Positions 19,417-27,954 of a stretch of DNA of 64,000 bases are shown in pieces. Made by a program: the position numbers and the translations under genes. The stretch covers positions 448,543 to 512,542 of the forward strand of contig NZ_FOMH01000001.1 of assembly GCF_900112575.1 (NCBI RefSeq). The letters are read 5' to 3'. The notes below the pieces were generated by a model. The model worked only from the letters and a program-made list of their open reading frames with translations. It had not been told where the DNA came from and did no database searches. The number at the start of each line of letters is the position of its first letter. Within the stretch, counting starts at the first letter, position 1. The DNA comes from Flavobacterium phragmitis (GTDB taxonomy: Bacteria > Bacteroidota > Bacteroidia > Flavobacteriales > Flavobacteriaceae).

Positions 19417-20421
19417 TTACTTTTTAAATGTCAATGTGCTTCCTGTTGCTGTAACTTCCATTGTAACTATATTTCCCATAACTAAAGCTCTGTTGTCTCT
19501 AATATGTCCTGCCGGGAAATTGAAAATTACGGGAATGTTATATTTTTTGGTCACATCGTCAATAATTTCAAGTGCATTTTTACCCCAAGGCACTTCATTG
19601 TCTTTCATGCTGGTCATACCGCCAATAATAATTCCTTTTAAGTTTTCGATGCATCCATTTCGTCTTAAATTCATCATCATACGGTCAATATGATAAAGAT
19701 ATTCATCCAAATCTTCAATAAATAAAATTTTATCCCTGCAGTCAATTGCAGAAGGAGATCCTAATAAGCTATATAAAATAGATAAATTACCGCCCACTAA
19801 TTCTCCAGTTGCGCTTCCCAAACGATTCATTGGAGTTGGGCTAATAGAATACGAAATAGGCTCACCAAACAAACTTGCTTTTAAGGAACTCACAGCATCT
19901 GGAGTTGCTCTTGGAACGGTTACCGGCATAACTCCGTGAATAGATTTGTAGCCCATTGTATTTAAATGGTTGTGCAGAACCGTAACGTCGCTAAAACCAA
20001 TAACCCATTTTGGATGCTGTTTGAATTTGGTAAAATCTAATAAATCCAGCATTCTAACCGTTCCGTATCCTCCTCGCACGCACCAAATCGCTTTAATATT
20101 TGGATTGTCCATTTGCTTTTGAAAATCGGCAGCTCTTTGTTCATCTGTTCCTGCCAACTGATGATAATCTAAACCAATGGTACTTCCAACAACGGCTTCT
20201 AAGCCCCAGCTGTGCAATAAATCTATAGTTGGTTTTAAGTTATCGTCGATATTTTTTCTAGCTGTTGCTAAAAGTGCGACAGTATCTCCTTTTTGTAAAT
20301 AAGGTGGTGTTATCATGTTTTGTTGAGATTGACAAGTGAATGATTGAAAAGCAAAAATAAGAAATGCAGCTCTATAAAGGATAAAGTGTTTTTTATTGAA
20401 CAAAAGGGTTTTCATTTTCAT
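19417..20421 (-). CDS. S66-family LD-carboxypeptidase (muramoyltetrapeptide carboxypeptidase)
   Basis: Removes the terminal D-alanine from murein tetrapeptides during peptidoglycan recycling. The signal sequence ends near SFTCQSQQ; the cysteine could be lipidated, but the lipobox is imperfect. The S66 fold is clear: DTVALLATAR, then KAIWCVRGGYGTVRML, and the nucleophile serine in WVIGFSDVTVLHNHL. The catalytic Glu lies in LFIEDLDEYLYHIDRM and the His in FPAGHIRDNRAL. The 334-residue length includes the export signal; the E. coli enzyme is cytoplasmic, so this one probably acts in the periplasm. The ATG at 20421 is used; a second ATG two codons later is possible. A TATATTTG box lies at 20460-20453 (minus). 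Confidence 0.92.
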   Translation of the reverse strand: MKMKTLLFNKKHFILYRAAFLIFAFQSFTCQSQQNMITPPYLQKGDTVALLATARKNIDDNLKPTIDLLHSWGLEAVVGSTIGLDYHQLAGTDEQRAADFQKQMDNPNIKAIWCVRGGYGTVRMLDLLDFTKFKQHPKWVIGFSDVTVLHNHLNTMGYKSIHGVMPVTVPRATPDAVSSLKASLFGEPISYSISPTPMNRLGSATGELVGGNLSILYSLLGSPSAIDCRDKILFIEDLDEYLYHIDRMMMNLRRNGCIENLKGIIIGGMTSMKDNEVPWGKNALEIIDDVTKKYNIPVIFNFPAGHIRDNRALVMGNIVTMEVTATGSTLTFKK

Positions 20422-20542
20422 AATTTATCTGCTTTTTCATTTGTGTAGAAAACAAATATAGAAATTTTAGAATTTAAATTCATTTGAATTTTCTTACAAT
20501 TAAATAATATGCTTAAATTGAACTTTTTAAAAAGTTAAATTT

Positions 20543-21643
20543 ATGAAGTTTATTAGAATTAGTTTTTACATAATTGTACTTGGAATATTTCAGGGTTATT
20601 CGCAACCTAAAAAATACAAAATACATACCGTTGCATTTTACAATTTTGAGAATTTATATGACACTGTAGATGATGATTTTACAAATGATGATGAATGGAC
20701 TCCAAATGGCACACAGCATTGGACAAAACAAAAATATGAGCAAAAGTTGAAAAACTTAGCAAGAGTAATTTCTGAAATTGGAACACCAGAAAATTCAAAT
20801 GCCCCAGTTTTACTAGGATGTGCTGAAGTAGAAAATAGAGATGTTTTAGAGGACTTAATCAAAGAACCAAAATTACAGCAATTCGATTTCGGAATCATTC
20901 ATTTTGATTCGCCCGATAAACGAGGAATTGATGTGGCTTTGCTTTATCAGAAAAAATATTTTCGCCCGACTTCTTTTTCTAATATTCCATTAATCATTTA
21001 CAAAAAGAATAGTCTCAAAAAAGAAGAACAATCAGAAATTGAAGATGATGAGCTTGAAATTAAAAAAGAAAATAACAATCGTGTTTTTACAAGAGATCAG
21101 CTGTTGGTTTCGGGGTTTTTAGAAAATGAAGAAATACATATAATAGTCAATCACTGGCCATCAAGATCTGGAGGTGAAAAAGCCACAACTTTATTTCGAG
21201 AAGCCGCAGGAAAGTTGAACCGAAAAATTATCGATTCTTTACAGCAGATAAACCCACAAGCAAAAGTGATGACCATGGGAGATTTTAATGACGGACCAAT
21301 TAATAATAGTATAAAAACAGCTTTGGGAGCAAAAGGAAAGAAGTCAGAAGTTTTAGAATTTGGTGTTTTTAATCCGTTTGAAGAATTAGTAAATAAAGGA
21401 CTAGGTACAATTGCTTTTCGGGATTCCTGGAATATTTTTGATCAAATTATGATGACAGCATCTTTAACTAAATCAGATTTTGCAACTTTTAGTTTTTGGA
21501 AAGCAGGGATTTTCACCAGACCTTATCTTATTCAGAATTCGGGACAGTATAAAGGTTATCCGTTGCGAAATACATTAACAGAAGCAGGTTTTAGTGATCA
21601 TTTTCCGGTTTATATATATTTGATAAAAGAAATTCGACAGTAG
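20543..21643 (+). CDS. Secreted endonuclease/exonuclease/phosphatase-family protein
   Basis: The signal peptide ends near FQGYSQPKK. The EEP fold is shown by VAFYNFENLYDTVDD, the metal-binding CAEVENRDVLEDL, IIVNHWPSRSGGEKAT with its catalytic His, MTMGDFNDGPINNS, and the closing GFSDHFPVYIY. The protein therefore hydrolyses phosphodiester or phosphomonoester bonds outside the cytoplasm; the substrate (DNA, lipid or sugar phosphate) cannot be told. The 366-residue length matches the Bacteroidota group annotated as endonuclease. Its TAG stop codon is part of the palindromic repeat that follows. Confidence 0.9.
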   Translation: MKFIRISFYIIVLGIFQGYSQPKKYKIHTVAFYNFENLYDTVDDDFTNDDEWTPNGTQHWTKQKYEQKLKNLARVISEIGTPENSNAPVLLGCAEVENRDVLEDLIKEPKLQQFDFGIIHFDSPDKRGIDVALLYQKKYFRPTSFSNIPLIIYKKNSLKKEEQSEIEDDELEIKKENNNRVFTRDQLLVSGFLENEEIHIIVNHWPSRSGGEKATTLFREAAGKLNRKIIDSLQQINPQAKVMTMGDFNDGPINNSIKTALGAKGKKSEVLEFGVFNPFEELVNKGLGTIAFRDSWNIFDQIMMTASLTKSDFATFSFWKAGIFTRPYLIQNSGQYKGYPLRNTLTEAGFSDHFPVYIYLIKEIRQ

Positions 21644-21719
21644 AGACGCACCGCAGTGCGTCTAACCTTTTTTTGAAATGAAATTAGAAACCTAAAGACG
21701 CACTGCGGTGCGTCTCTAC
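21640..21719. repeat. Pair of inverted, self-palindromic AGACGCAC repeats
   Basis: A 24-base unit at 21640-21663 recurs as its exact reverse complement at 21696-21719. Each unit is itself a small palindrome, GACGCAC-CGCA-GTGCGTC. The two units can therefore form two small hairpins or one large one. The left unit supplies the stop codon of the EEP-family gene. Confidence 0.85.
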
Positions 21720-21760
21720 AATTTCACTACCTTAGCTTTTCACAATTTAGAATTAAAAAA

Positions 21761-22300
21761 ATGGCTATAGCAAAACCTTTCAACTTAACTAAATGGATTG
21801 ACGAAAACCGTCATTTATTAAAACCGCCAGTTGGAAATAAAAATCTTTACGTAGATTCTGGCGATTATATCGTAATGATTGTGGCGGGACCAAATGCAAG
21901 AAAAGATTATCATTATAACGAAACAGAAGAACTTTTTTACCAATTAGAAGGCAGTATAAAAGTAGTAATTCAGGAAGATGGAGAACGAAAGGAAATGGAG
22001 TTAAATGCAGGCGATATGTATTTACATCCGGCAAAAGTTCCTCATTCTCCCGTTCGTTCTGCAGGTTCTATCGGATTGGTAATTGAACGTAAACGAGCTG
22101 GACAAGGTTTTACCGATGGTTTGCTTTGGCATTGTGACAATTGCAATCATAAACTTTATGAAGTGTATTTTGAACTACACAATATCGAGAAAGATTTCTT
22201 ACCTCATTTTGAACATTTTTATAATTCAGAAGAATTGAGAACCTGCGAAAAATGTGGAACAGTAATGGAAACTGATCCAAGATTTGTGGCTAAGAAATAA
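21761..22300 (+). CDS. nbaC: 3-hydroxyanthranilate 3,4-dioxygenase
   Basis: Opens the ring of 3-hydroxyanthranilate in the kynurenine pathway, giving the precursor of quinolinate (NAD synthesis) or 2-aminomuconate. The 179-residue cupin has the iron ligands at the family positions: His51 and Glu57 (KDYHYNETEELFYQLEG) and His95 (HPAKVPHSPVR). Substrate-contacting Arg47 and Arg99 are kept. The C-terminal rubredoxin-like iron site of bacterial enzymes is present: CDNC (125-128) and CEKC near 163. No other kynurenine gene is nearby, so partner enzymes must be encoded elsewhere. Confidence 0.95.
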   Translation: MAIAKPFNLTKWIDENRHLLKPPVGNKNLYVDSGDYIVMIVAGPNARKDYHYNETEELFYQLEGSIKVVIQEDGERKEMELNAGDMYLHPAKVPHSPVRSAGSIGLVIERKRAGQGFTDGLLWHCDNCNHKLYEVYFELHNIEKDFLPHFEHFYNSEELRTCEKCGTVMETDPRFVAKK

Positions 22301-22322
22301 ATTGAATTTAATTTTAGATATC

Positions 22323-22355
22323 AAACCCGACAGGTTTTTAAAACCTGTCGGGTTT
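22323..22355. repeat. CCCGACAGG palindrome, probable terminator
   Basis: AAACCCGACAGGTTT and AAACCTGTCGGGTTT are perfect 15-base arms around a 3-base centre, 22 bases after the dioxygenase stop. It is a common Flavobacterium intergenic palindrome type (from memory) and a plausible bidirectional terminator. Confidence 0.8.
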
Positions 22356-22378
22356 ATTATCACAATAATATATGCAGA

Positions 22379-22567
22379 ATGGATATTAAAAAGAATGATG
22401 AGATTTTAAAAGCTCAATTAAATGATGAAGAAAAATTTATTTTAGAATTAAAAGCTGATATTAGACAGGGTAAAGAAGACCTTCGGACAGGTAATTTCAT
22501 TACACATGAAGAAATGCTTGCTAAATTAGAGAAAAGAGGATTGATTGAGAAAAGAAGAAAATCATAA
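22379..22567 (+). CDS. Small antitoxin-like protein without a toxin partner
   Basis: The 62-residue charged helical protein reads LNDEEKFILELKADIRQGKEDLRTG then NFITHEEMLAKLEKRG. The second part resembles the toxin-wrapping C-terminal tail of chromosomal type II antitoxins of Bacteroidota. No DNA-binding N-terminal domain is evident. The next downstream gene (minus strand, cyclic-nucleotide phosphodiesterase) is not a toxin, and no ParE/RelE-like frame is found nearby. It could be a solitary antitoxin or a remnant, or an unrelated small protein. Flanking repeats leave it as a single-gene unit. Confidence 0.6.
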   Translation: MDIKKNDEILKAQLNDEEKFILELKADIRQGKEDLRTGNFITHEEMLAKLEKRGLIEKRRKS

Positions 22568-22594
22568 TCCTTAAAATCTGTCGCTAAATAAAAA

Positions 22595-23551
22595 CTACAA
22601 CACAAACTTTTTCCCCTGTTCAGGATAAATAAGCTTCAGTCCTAAATCGTTTTGATTTTTTAACTGCTCTTTAATTTTGGCAATATTTTTTGCAGGAGGT
22701 TTTAAATGTGTAATGATAATTTTGAAATTATTCAATGAACCTTTTCCTGCCATTTCTTCTAAAACATGAAGTTCTTTCAATAAATAGTTAGGAGTTAAAT
22801 GACCAAATAAAAATTTATCTGGCTGTTCGTTAGGAAAAGAAACTTCGATAAAAATACCTTTCAATTGTTTGTTTTGAACTAAAGGAGCAACTGCCGTCCA
22901 TAATGTTTTTAACTTATCGCTTTTTTCGACTGCATCTGGGCCAGTGTCACCTAAATATAAAACATATTCATTCTCGTTTTTAACTAAAAAAGCAGTGCTT
23001 TCAAATGGATTTACGTGGCTTAACGGAAAAGCCTTAACCGTCATTTTAGTATTTGAAATTGGCGTTTCTTCACCAATATTTAGAGTTTGAAAGTGATATT
23101 TTTTCAATGGAAAACCAGGGCCTTTGTCTCCAAAATTTGCCCAGGTCTGATCATTAAAATAATGATTTTCCATCATTTCCATACATTTCTCTGTTGCATA
23201 AACCGTTTTAGAAGAATCAGCAGGAGAATTGATGATTAAACCAGAGACATGATCTAAGTGGGCATGTGATATTAAATAACCTTTTATGTATTTTTTTAAA
23301 ACCGTACTGGTCGAAACTTTAAAAGTTTTCTTTTCGATGGCTTTTTCAATTCCGGCATTTATAGTTCCGGCATCGAGACAGATATAATCGTTTGTGTTAA
23401 TTGGAGCAAGCAAATAAGCTGAAAGGTTTTTTTCGTCAATTCCGCCTTTTATTCCTAAAGGAACTACCTGAAAAGAAGATTTTTCTTTTTGAGAAAAAAC
23501 ATTCGATGAAATTAAAAGGAAACAAAGAAAAAAACGGCTGAAATTATTCAT
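22595..23551 (-). CDS. cpdP: Class II 3',5'-cyclic-nucleotide phosphodiesterase
   Basis: Secreted metallo-beta-lactamase-fold enzyme that hydrolyses cAMP/cGMP. The signal peptide ends near NVFSQKEK. The metal-binding signature HAHLDH appears in GYLISHAHLDHVSGLIINSP, matching the class II PDE pattern (H-x-H-L-D-H), followed by VKAFPLSHVNPFESTAFLV, YVLYLGDTGPDAVEKS, FIEVSFPNEQPDKFLFGHLT and IIITHLKPP. At 318 aa it is family length. Periplasmic export suggests scavenging of external cyclic nucleotides rather than signalling control. The gene is monocistronic. Confidence 0.9.
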   Translation of the reverse strand: MNNFSRFFLCFLLISSNVFSQKEKSSFQVVPLGIKGGIDEKNLSAYLLAPINTNDYICLDAGTINAGIEKAIEKKTFKVSTSTVLKKYIKGYLISHAHLDHVSGLIINSPADSSKTVYATEKCMEMMENHYFNDQTWANFGDKGPGFPLKKYHFQTLNIGEETPISNTKMTVKAFPLSHVNPFESTAFLVKNENEYVLYLGDTGPDAVEKSDKLKTLWTAVAPLVQNKQLKGIFIEVSFPNEQPDKFLFGHLTPNYLLKELHVLEEMAGKGSLNNFKIIITHLKPPAKNIAKIKEQLKNQNDLGLKLIYPEQGKKFVL

Positions 23552-23666
23552 AATCTAAAAAATTGGTGTTGCAAATTTCATCAATAAAATAGAAAGAAAG
23601 CACTCAATTATGGAAAAAATCATTGTAATTAATCATAAATTTACATTTATCTAAAAATATTAAATC

Positions 23667-24284
23667 ATGATTAGAAACATAGTTTTTGTATTGTTTTTTA
23701 TTTTAATGTCTTCAAAAGTATATTGCTGTGATTGCTCTGGAAAACCATCAATAGAGAAAAATTGGGAACTAGCTAGCGAGGTTTTTGTTGGGGAAATAGT
23801 AAAAATAGATAGCTTGTTATATGGAAGTTATGGACAAAAGGTCTATGTGTTTTCAGTAAAAATAAAAAAGTCATATAAAGGGAATTTTTTTCCTGGTTAT
23901 GAATTTAGAGATTTGTTGGCTACTGATTCTGGGTCTTGCGACTTCTTTTTTGACATCGGAAAAGAATATCTGATTTATGCTAAGAATAATAGTTATGCTT
24001 TGTATAGCTCGATTTGCTCGAGAACTGATTTATTAAAAAATATCGATTCAACAGAATTAGTTTTGTTAGATAAATTGAACAAGGATTTTTTGAATGATAA
24101 AAAAGTTAAAATTTCAAGATTTCAAGATAATATTGAATATCAAATCGAATTAGTAAAAAATTCTTTTGAGGAAAAATTGAAGAGAAAAGAAATTATTATT
24201 TATGGTTTGTCTACATTGAGTTTTATTCTCTTTTTGATCATTTTGCTTTTAGGAAGCAAGAAAGCTTTTAAAAGGAATATTTAA
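23667..24284 (+). CDS. TIMP/netrin-module-like secreted membrane-anchored protein
   Basis: After the signal peptide the mature protein begins CDCSG, followed by WELASEVFVGEIVKID, FSVKIKKSYKGNF, SGSCDFFFDIGKEYLIYA and a C near LYSSICSRT. A CxC start, an OB-fold-like series of strands and later cysteines are the pattern of TIMP/NTR domains. A coiled-coil-like linker (about 135-175) leads to a single C-terminal membrane helix, IIYGLSTLSFILFLIILLLG. Its partner or target is unknown; protease inhibition cannot be claimed. It is flanked by unrelated genes. Confidence 0.75.
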   Translation: MIRNIVFVLFFILMSSKVYCCDCSGKPSIEKNWELASEVFVGEIVKIDSLLYGSYGQKVYVFSVKIKKSYKGNFFPGYEFRDLLATDSGSCDFFFDIGKEYLIYAKNNSYALYSSICSRTDLLKNIDSTELVLLDKLNKDFLNDKKVKISRFQDNIEYQIELVKNSFEEKLKRKEIIIYGLSTLSFILFLIILLLGSKKAFKRNI

Positions 24285-24350
24285 TTGAAATTCAATTTGA
24301 AATAATATCTTTACATTAATAATATAACAATTTTAACTAAAAAAGTTACA

Positions 24351-25904
24351 ATGACAACAATAGCATCGCAATTTGGAATGAAGGAAGCTCTGGAAAAATT
24401 GGGCATTAAAACCCTAAATGAAGGAACATCGACGGGAATAAATAATTTTTCATCAGGAGAGATTTTAGAAAGTTATTCACCAGTTGATGGAAAATTAATT
24501 GCTTCGGTAAAAATGTCAACATCTGATGATTACGAAAAAGTAATTCAGACGGCAGCAGAAGCTTTTAAAACGTTTAGACTAATTCCTGCACCGCAACGTG
24601 GTGAGATTGTTCGTCAGTTTGGAGAAAAATTGAGACAAAATAAAGAAGCCCTTGGTAAATTGGTTTCTTACGAAATGGGAAAATCATTGCAGGAAGGCTT
24701 TGGAGAAGTTCAGGAAATGATCGATATCTGCGATTTTGCCGTTGGTTTATCTCGTCAGCTTCATGGATTAACCATGCATTCTGAAAGACCAGGACACAGA
24801 ATGTACGAACAATATCATCCCCTTGGAATTGTAGGAATTATTTCGGCGTTTAATTTCCCGGTTGCAGTTTGGTCATGGAATACGGCGCTGGCATGGATTT
24901 CTGGAGATGTCTGTGTTTGGAAACCTTCAGAAAAGACACCGTTATGCGGTATTGCCTGTCAAAATATAATTGCTCAGGTTATTAAAGAAAATAATCTGCC
25001 AGAGGGAATTTCCTGTTTGATAAACGGTGATTACAAAATAGGAGAATTAATGACAGCGGATACTCGCATTCCGCTTGTTTCGGCAACAGGTTCTACCAGA
25101 ATGGGAAAAATTGTAGCCCAAAAAGTGGCGGGCAGATTAGGAAAATCATTATTAGAATTAGGAGGAAATAATGCGATTATCGTGACGCCAGATGCTGATA
25201 TAAAAATGACGGTTATTGGAGCTGTTTTTGGAGCAGTTGGAACAGCCGGCCAGCGTTGTACATCAACAAGAAGATTGATCATTCACGAAAGTATTTATGA
25301 TAAAGTAAAAGATGCATTAGTTGCCGCTTACAAACAATTACGAATTGGAAATCCGCTTGACGAAAACAATCATGTTGGACCACTGATTGATGTTCATGCT
25401 GTAGAAATGTATGCATCAGCCTTAAATAAAGTAGTGGCCGAAGGTGGAAAAATTTTGGTCGAAGGAGGAGTACTTTCAGGAGAAGGTTACGAAAGTGGCT
25501 GTTACGTAAAACCAGCAATTGCAGAAGCAGAAAATTCATTTGAAATTGTACAACACGAAACTTTTGCTCCAGTTTTATATTTGATTAAATATTCTGGAGA
25601 AGTGGATAATGCAATCGAAATTCAAAATGGTGTTGCGCAAGGTTTATCATCGGCAATTATGACTAATAATTTAAGAGAAGCCGAAAGATTTTTATCTGTA
25701 ACAGGTTCTGATTGTGGCATTGCAAACGTAAATATTGGAACTTCGGGAGCAGAAATTGGCGGTGCTTTTGGAGGTGAAAAAGAAACTGGCGGAGGACGCG
25801 AATCAGGTTCTGATGCCTGGAAAATCTATATGAGACGTCAGACTAATACAATAAATTATACGACAAATCTTCCGTTGGCCCAAGGAATTAAATTTGACTT
25901 GTAA
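24351..25904 (+). CDS. amaB: ALDH7-family aldehyde dehydrogenase (alpha-aminoadipate semialdehyde dehydrogenase-like)
   Basis: NAD-dependent oxidation of an aldehyde, probably L-aminoadipate semialdehyde/piperideine-6-carboxylate in lysine breakdown. The 517-residue sequence has the NAD-binding VSATGSTRMGK, the base-Glu segment LLELGGNNAIIV (the GGNNA wording marks the antiquitin/ALDH7 group), and the nucleophile cysteine in TAGQRCTSTRRL. It ends with GGAFGGEKETGGGRESGSDAWK, a typical ALDH7 terminus. No lysine-catabolic neighbours are visible, so the substrate is inferred from family. A strong terminator follows. Confidence 0.88.
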   Translation: MTTIASQFGMKEALEKLGIKTLNEGTSTGINNFSSGEILESYSPVDGKLIASVKMSTSDDYEKVIQTAAEAFKTFRLIPAPQRGEIVRQFGEKLRQNKEALGKLVSYEMGKSLQEGFGEVQEMIDICDFAVGLSRQLHGLTMHSERPGHRMYEQYHPLGIVGIISAFNFPVAVWSWNTALAWISGDVCVWKPSEKTPLCGIACQNIIAQVIKENNLPEGISCLINGDYKIGELMTADTRIPLVSATGSTRMGKIVAQKVAGRLGKSLLELGGNNAIIVTPDADIKMTVIGAVFGAVGTAGQRCTSTRRLIIHESIYDKVKDALVAAYKQLRIGNPLDENNHVGPLIDVHAVEMYASALNKVVAEGGKILVEGGVLSGEGYESGCYVKPAIAEAENSFEIVQHETFAPVLYLIKYSGEVDNAIEIQNGVAQGLSSAIMTNNLREAERFLSVTGSDCGIANVNIGTSGAEIGGAFGGEKETGGGRESGSDAWKIYMRRQTNTINYTTNLPLAQGIKFDL

Positions 25905-25926
25905 AACGAAGTAAGAAAATAAATAA

Positions 25927-25964
25927 AAACCGCTTTTTTCATTAATTGAAGAAGCGGTTTTTTT
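25927..25964 (+). terminator. Terminator downstream of the aldehyde dehydrogenase gene
   Basis: AAACCGCTT pairs with AAGCGGTTT and is followed by TTTT; 23 bases after the stop codon. Confidence 0.85.
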
Positions 25965-26057
25965 AATGCCGAAATTTGTAGTATTTTTATTTTAATTTGT
26001 ATTCGCCTTTATTGCCGCGACATCATTTATTGATGTTTAATTTATAAGAAAATAAAA

Positions 26058-26870
26058 ATGACTTTGATTTTTTTGGCTGGACTTACTCCTTTTGGATATG
26101 CATTTATTGGTGTTATTCTGTTATCTTTTTTATTGGCCTATTTATGGCTGAAATCATCCCATACAAAACAAAAGGCAGGTTGTTTGTCTGTTGGTTTTAC
26201 AGCACTGTTAATTGGATTTGTTTTAATGTTTCCTGTTTTATTTTCGTTTGCCATTATCCAGAACGGGAGTGAAATTGGAATAATAGGAGTTGCTGTTTTT
26301 TGGGTTTTAGTTTTGGGTTTAATGGTGTACTTTTTAACTGCAAAGAATACCACCGCGGTAAAAAAAGTTATCTTTTCTATTCTGAAATATTGTCTTTATT
26401 TAATAGTTTTTGGACTGTTTCTTACACTTGTTCTTGGAATGGCTTATTACATTTACGTTCGTCTTTTTACAACAGAAAAAAGGGATGATCCAATTTGGAC
26501 AGCGTTTTTGTGTATCTTTTTTTTAGCGTCTTTGATCTTAGCGGGATTTGGTCTTTTAAACAGAAATAAAGAAGAGAAGAAAAAAGAAAAAACAACTTTT
26601 TACAGTTTAGATCAAGCAAAATTAAAATCAGAACTGGTAATCGAACTGGACTTGTCTAAACAACAATTGAAAACATTTCCAGAAGAGATTCTACATTTTA
26701 AAAATTTAAAGTTTCTGATTTTAAGTCATAATGAAATTAGCGATATTCCAAACGAAATCAATAAATTACAGAAGCTTGTAGGTTTGGATTTGAGTAACAA
26801 TCCTATTTCAGATTTGGAAAGGAGCAGGATTAGAAAATTACTGTCTAAAGAAGTCGAAATTGTATTTTAA
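26058..26870 (+). CDS. Multi-pass membrane protein with C-terminal leucine-rich repeats
   Basis: The first 170 residues contain about five hydrophobic segments (for example FIGVILLSFLLAYLWL, VGFTALLIGFVLMFPVLFSF, ILKYCLYLIVFGLFLTLVLG). A charged KEEKKKEKTT linker follows, and then roughly three leucine-rich repeats (about 190-255: LVIELDLSKQQLKTFPEEI, LKFLILSHNEISDIPNEI, LVGLDLSNNPISDLE). The repeats should lie on the cytoplasmic side and act as a binding surface. First gene of a tight four-gene cassette with a GIDE-domain protein and LemA; the next gene starts 33 bases on. No named family recognised. Confidence 0.8.
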   Translation: MTLIFLAGLTPFGYAFIGVILLSFLLAYLWLKSSHTKQKAGCLSVGFTALLIGFVLMFPVLFSFAIIQNGSEIGIIGVAVFWVLVLGLMVYFLTAKNTTAVKKVIFSILKYCLYLIVFGLFLTLVLGMAYYIYVRLFTTEKRDDPIWTAFLCIFFLASLILAGFGLLNRNKEEKKKEKTTFYSLDQAKLKSELVIELDLSKQQLKTFPEEILHFKNLKFLILSHNEISDIPNEINKLQKLVGLDLSNNPISDLERSRIRKLLSKEVEIVF

Positions 26871-26903
26871 GCCTTAAAAAGTATAACTATTTGCCCTTTT
26901 ATT

Positions 26904-27947
26904 ATGAATGATTTTTTTGAATTTTTAACTCAAAATAGAGTAGATGCTGCGGAGGTTATTTTTTTAATGCTTTTTAGTTTAGGAATTGCCTTATTTCAGA
27001 CTTTAATCTTTTCAGGACTTTTTAATTTGAAATTTCCTAATTGGCTTTTTTTTGTTTTATCTCCAGCTATTGTTGGGATTAGTTTTTTAATAGATGCTAC
27101 TTTTCCTTTGGCTGCCGTATTGTTCTTATTTATTTCTCTTTTCTTTTTTGCGATTATTGGAATGATTTACGCAGGAATTCAGAGCAGTAAAGAGGAAAAA
27201 ATAGAACGAGAAAAATTTAATAAAAAACATAATATTCCTAAAACAACATTTGGTCAAAAGGTTCTGGGAGTTTTGATTATAGCAGGTCTTTTTGGAACTT
27301 TTATTTTATTGGCCGAGACCGAAAATTTAAAACTTCTTTTTTTAATTATTCCAGGTTTTATTATTCTAAAGAATATCTTTTTTCCCAGTAATAAAAGCAA
27401 ATTTATGCGTCTGCAATCCATTCTTCCCACTTCAAAAATGGATTCAATTGCAATGGGAATGGTGGAAGTTGAAGGAGATCTTGAAGAAATTGAGCCCATT
27501 ATTTCTCCTTATTTTAATAAACCTTGTATTGGATATTATTATAAAATAGAAAAAGAAAGCAAACCTGATGATGATGGCAGAACGACCTATTCGACTATTT
27601 TTAGTGAAGTTAAAACAGGCAAATTTAAAATTAAAGACGAAACAGGTTCTGTCACTGTTGATGGCGAAGGAATGGAGTACTTTTTTGATAGAGTTGACAA
27701 TCAGCAAGGAGGTAAGACCAGATATTCTGAAACGTATCTAAGACATAACGATTACATGTTTCTGATAGGTTATGCCGCTTCAGATAATGGAAAAACAATT
27801 ATAAAAAAGGGAGATTCAGATAATGTATTTGGGATTGCAATTCCAAGAAGTATTTCATTTAGAAATAAATACAAACCCTTGTTAGATTCCTTTTTAATAA
27901 CCTTATTTTTTATTTCGCTTCTAATTATTTATATCATTTTAAACTAA
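26904..27947 (+). CDS. GIDE-domain (MUL1/BAM-like) membrane protein
   Basis: The 347-residue protein has N-terminal membrane segments (about 12-40, 45-85, and another pair near 117-150). A soluble domain follows (about 165-320), then one C-terminal helix (LITLFFISLLIIYIIL). The soluble part reads SIAMGMVEVEGDLEEIEP, then SPYFNKPCIGYYYKIEKES, FKIKDETGSVTVDGEGMEYF and DYMFLIGYAAS. This is the pattern of the GIDE/BAM domain known from the mitochondrial E3 ligase MUL1 and its bacterial relatives. No RING finger is present, so ubiquitin-ligase activity is not implied. The lemA gene starts 7 bases after it. Confidence 0.8.
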   Translation: MNDFFEFLTQNRVDAAEVIFLMLFSLGIALFQTLIFSGLFNLKFPNWLFFVLSPAIVGISFLIDATFPLAAVLFLFISLFFFAIIGMIYAGIQSSKEEKIEREKFNKKHNIPKTTFGQKVLGVLIIAGLFGTFILLAETENLKLLFLIIPGFIILKNIFFPSNKSKFMRLQSILPTSKMDSIAMGMVEVEGDLEEIEPIISPYFNKPCIGYYYKIEKESKPDDDGRTTYSTIFSEVKTGKFKIKDETGSVTVDGEGMEYFFDRVDNQQGGKTRYSETYLRHNDYMFLIGYAASDNGKTIIKKGDSDNVFGIAIPRSISFRNKYKPLLDSFLITLFFISLLIIYIILN

Positions 27948-27954
27948 AACAACT

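Noticed and set aside
26904..27947. Ubiquitin-ligase activity of the GIDE-domain protein
   Set aside because: The domain matches, but the C-terminal RING finger of MUL1 is absent and replaced by a membrane helix.
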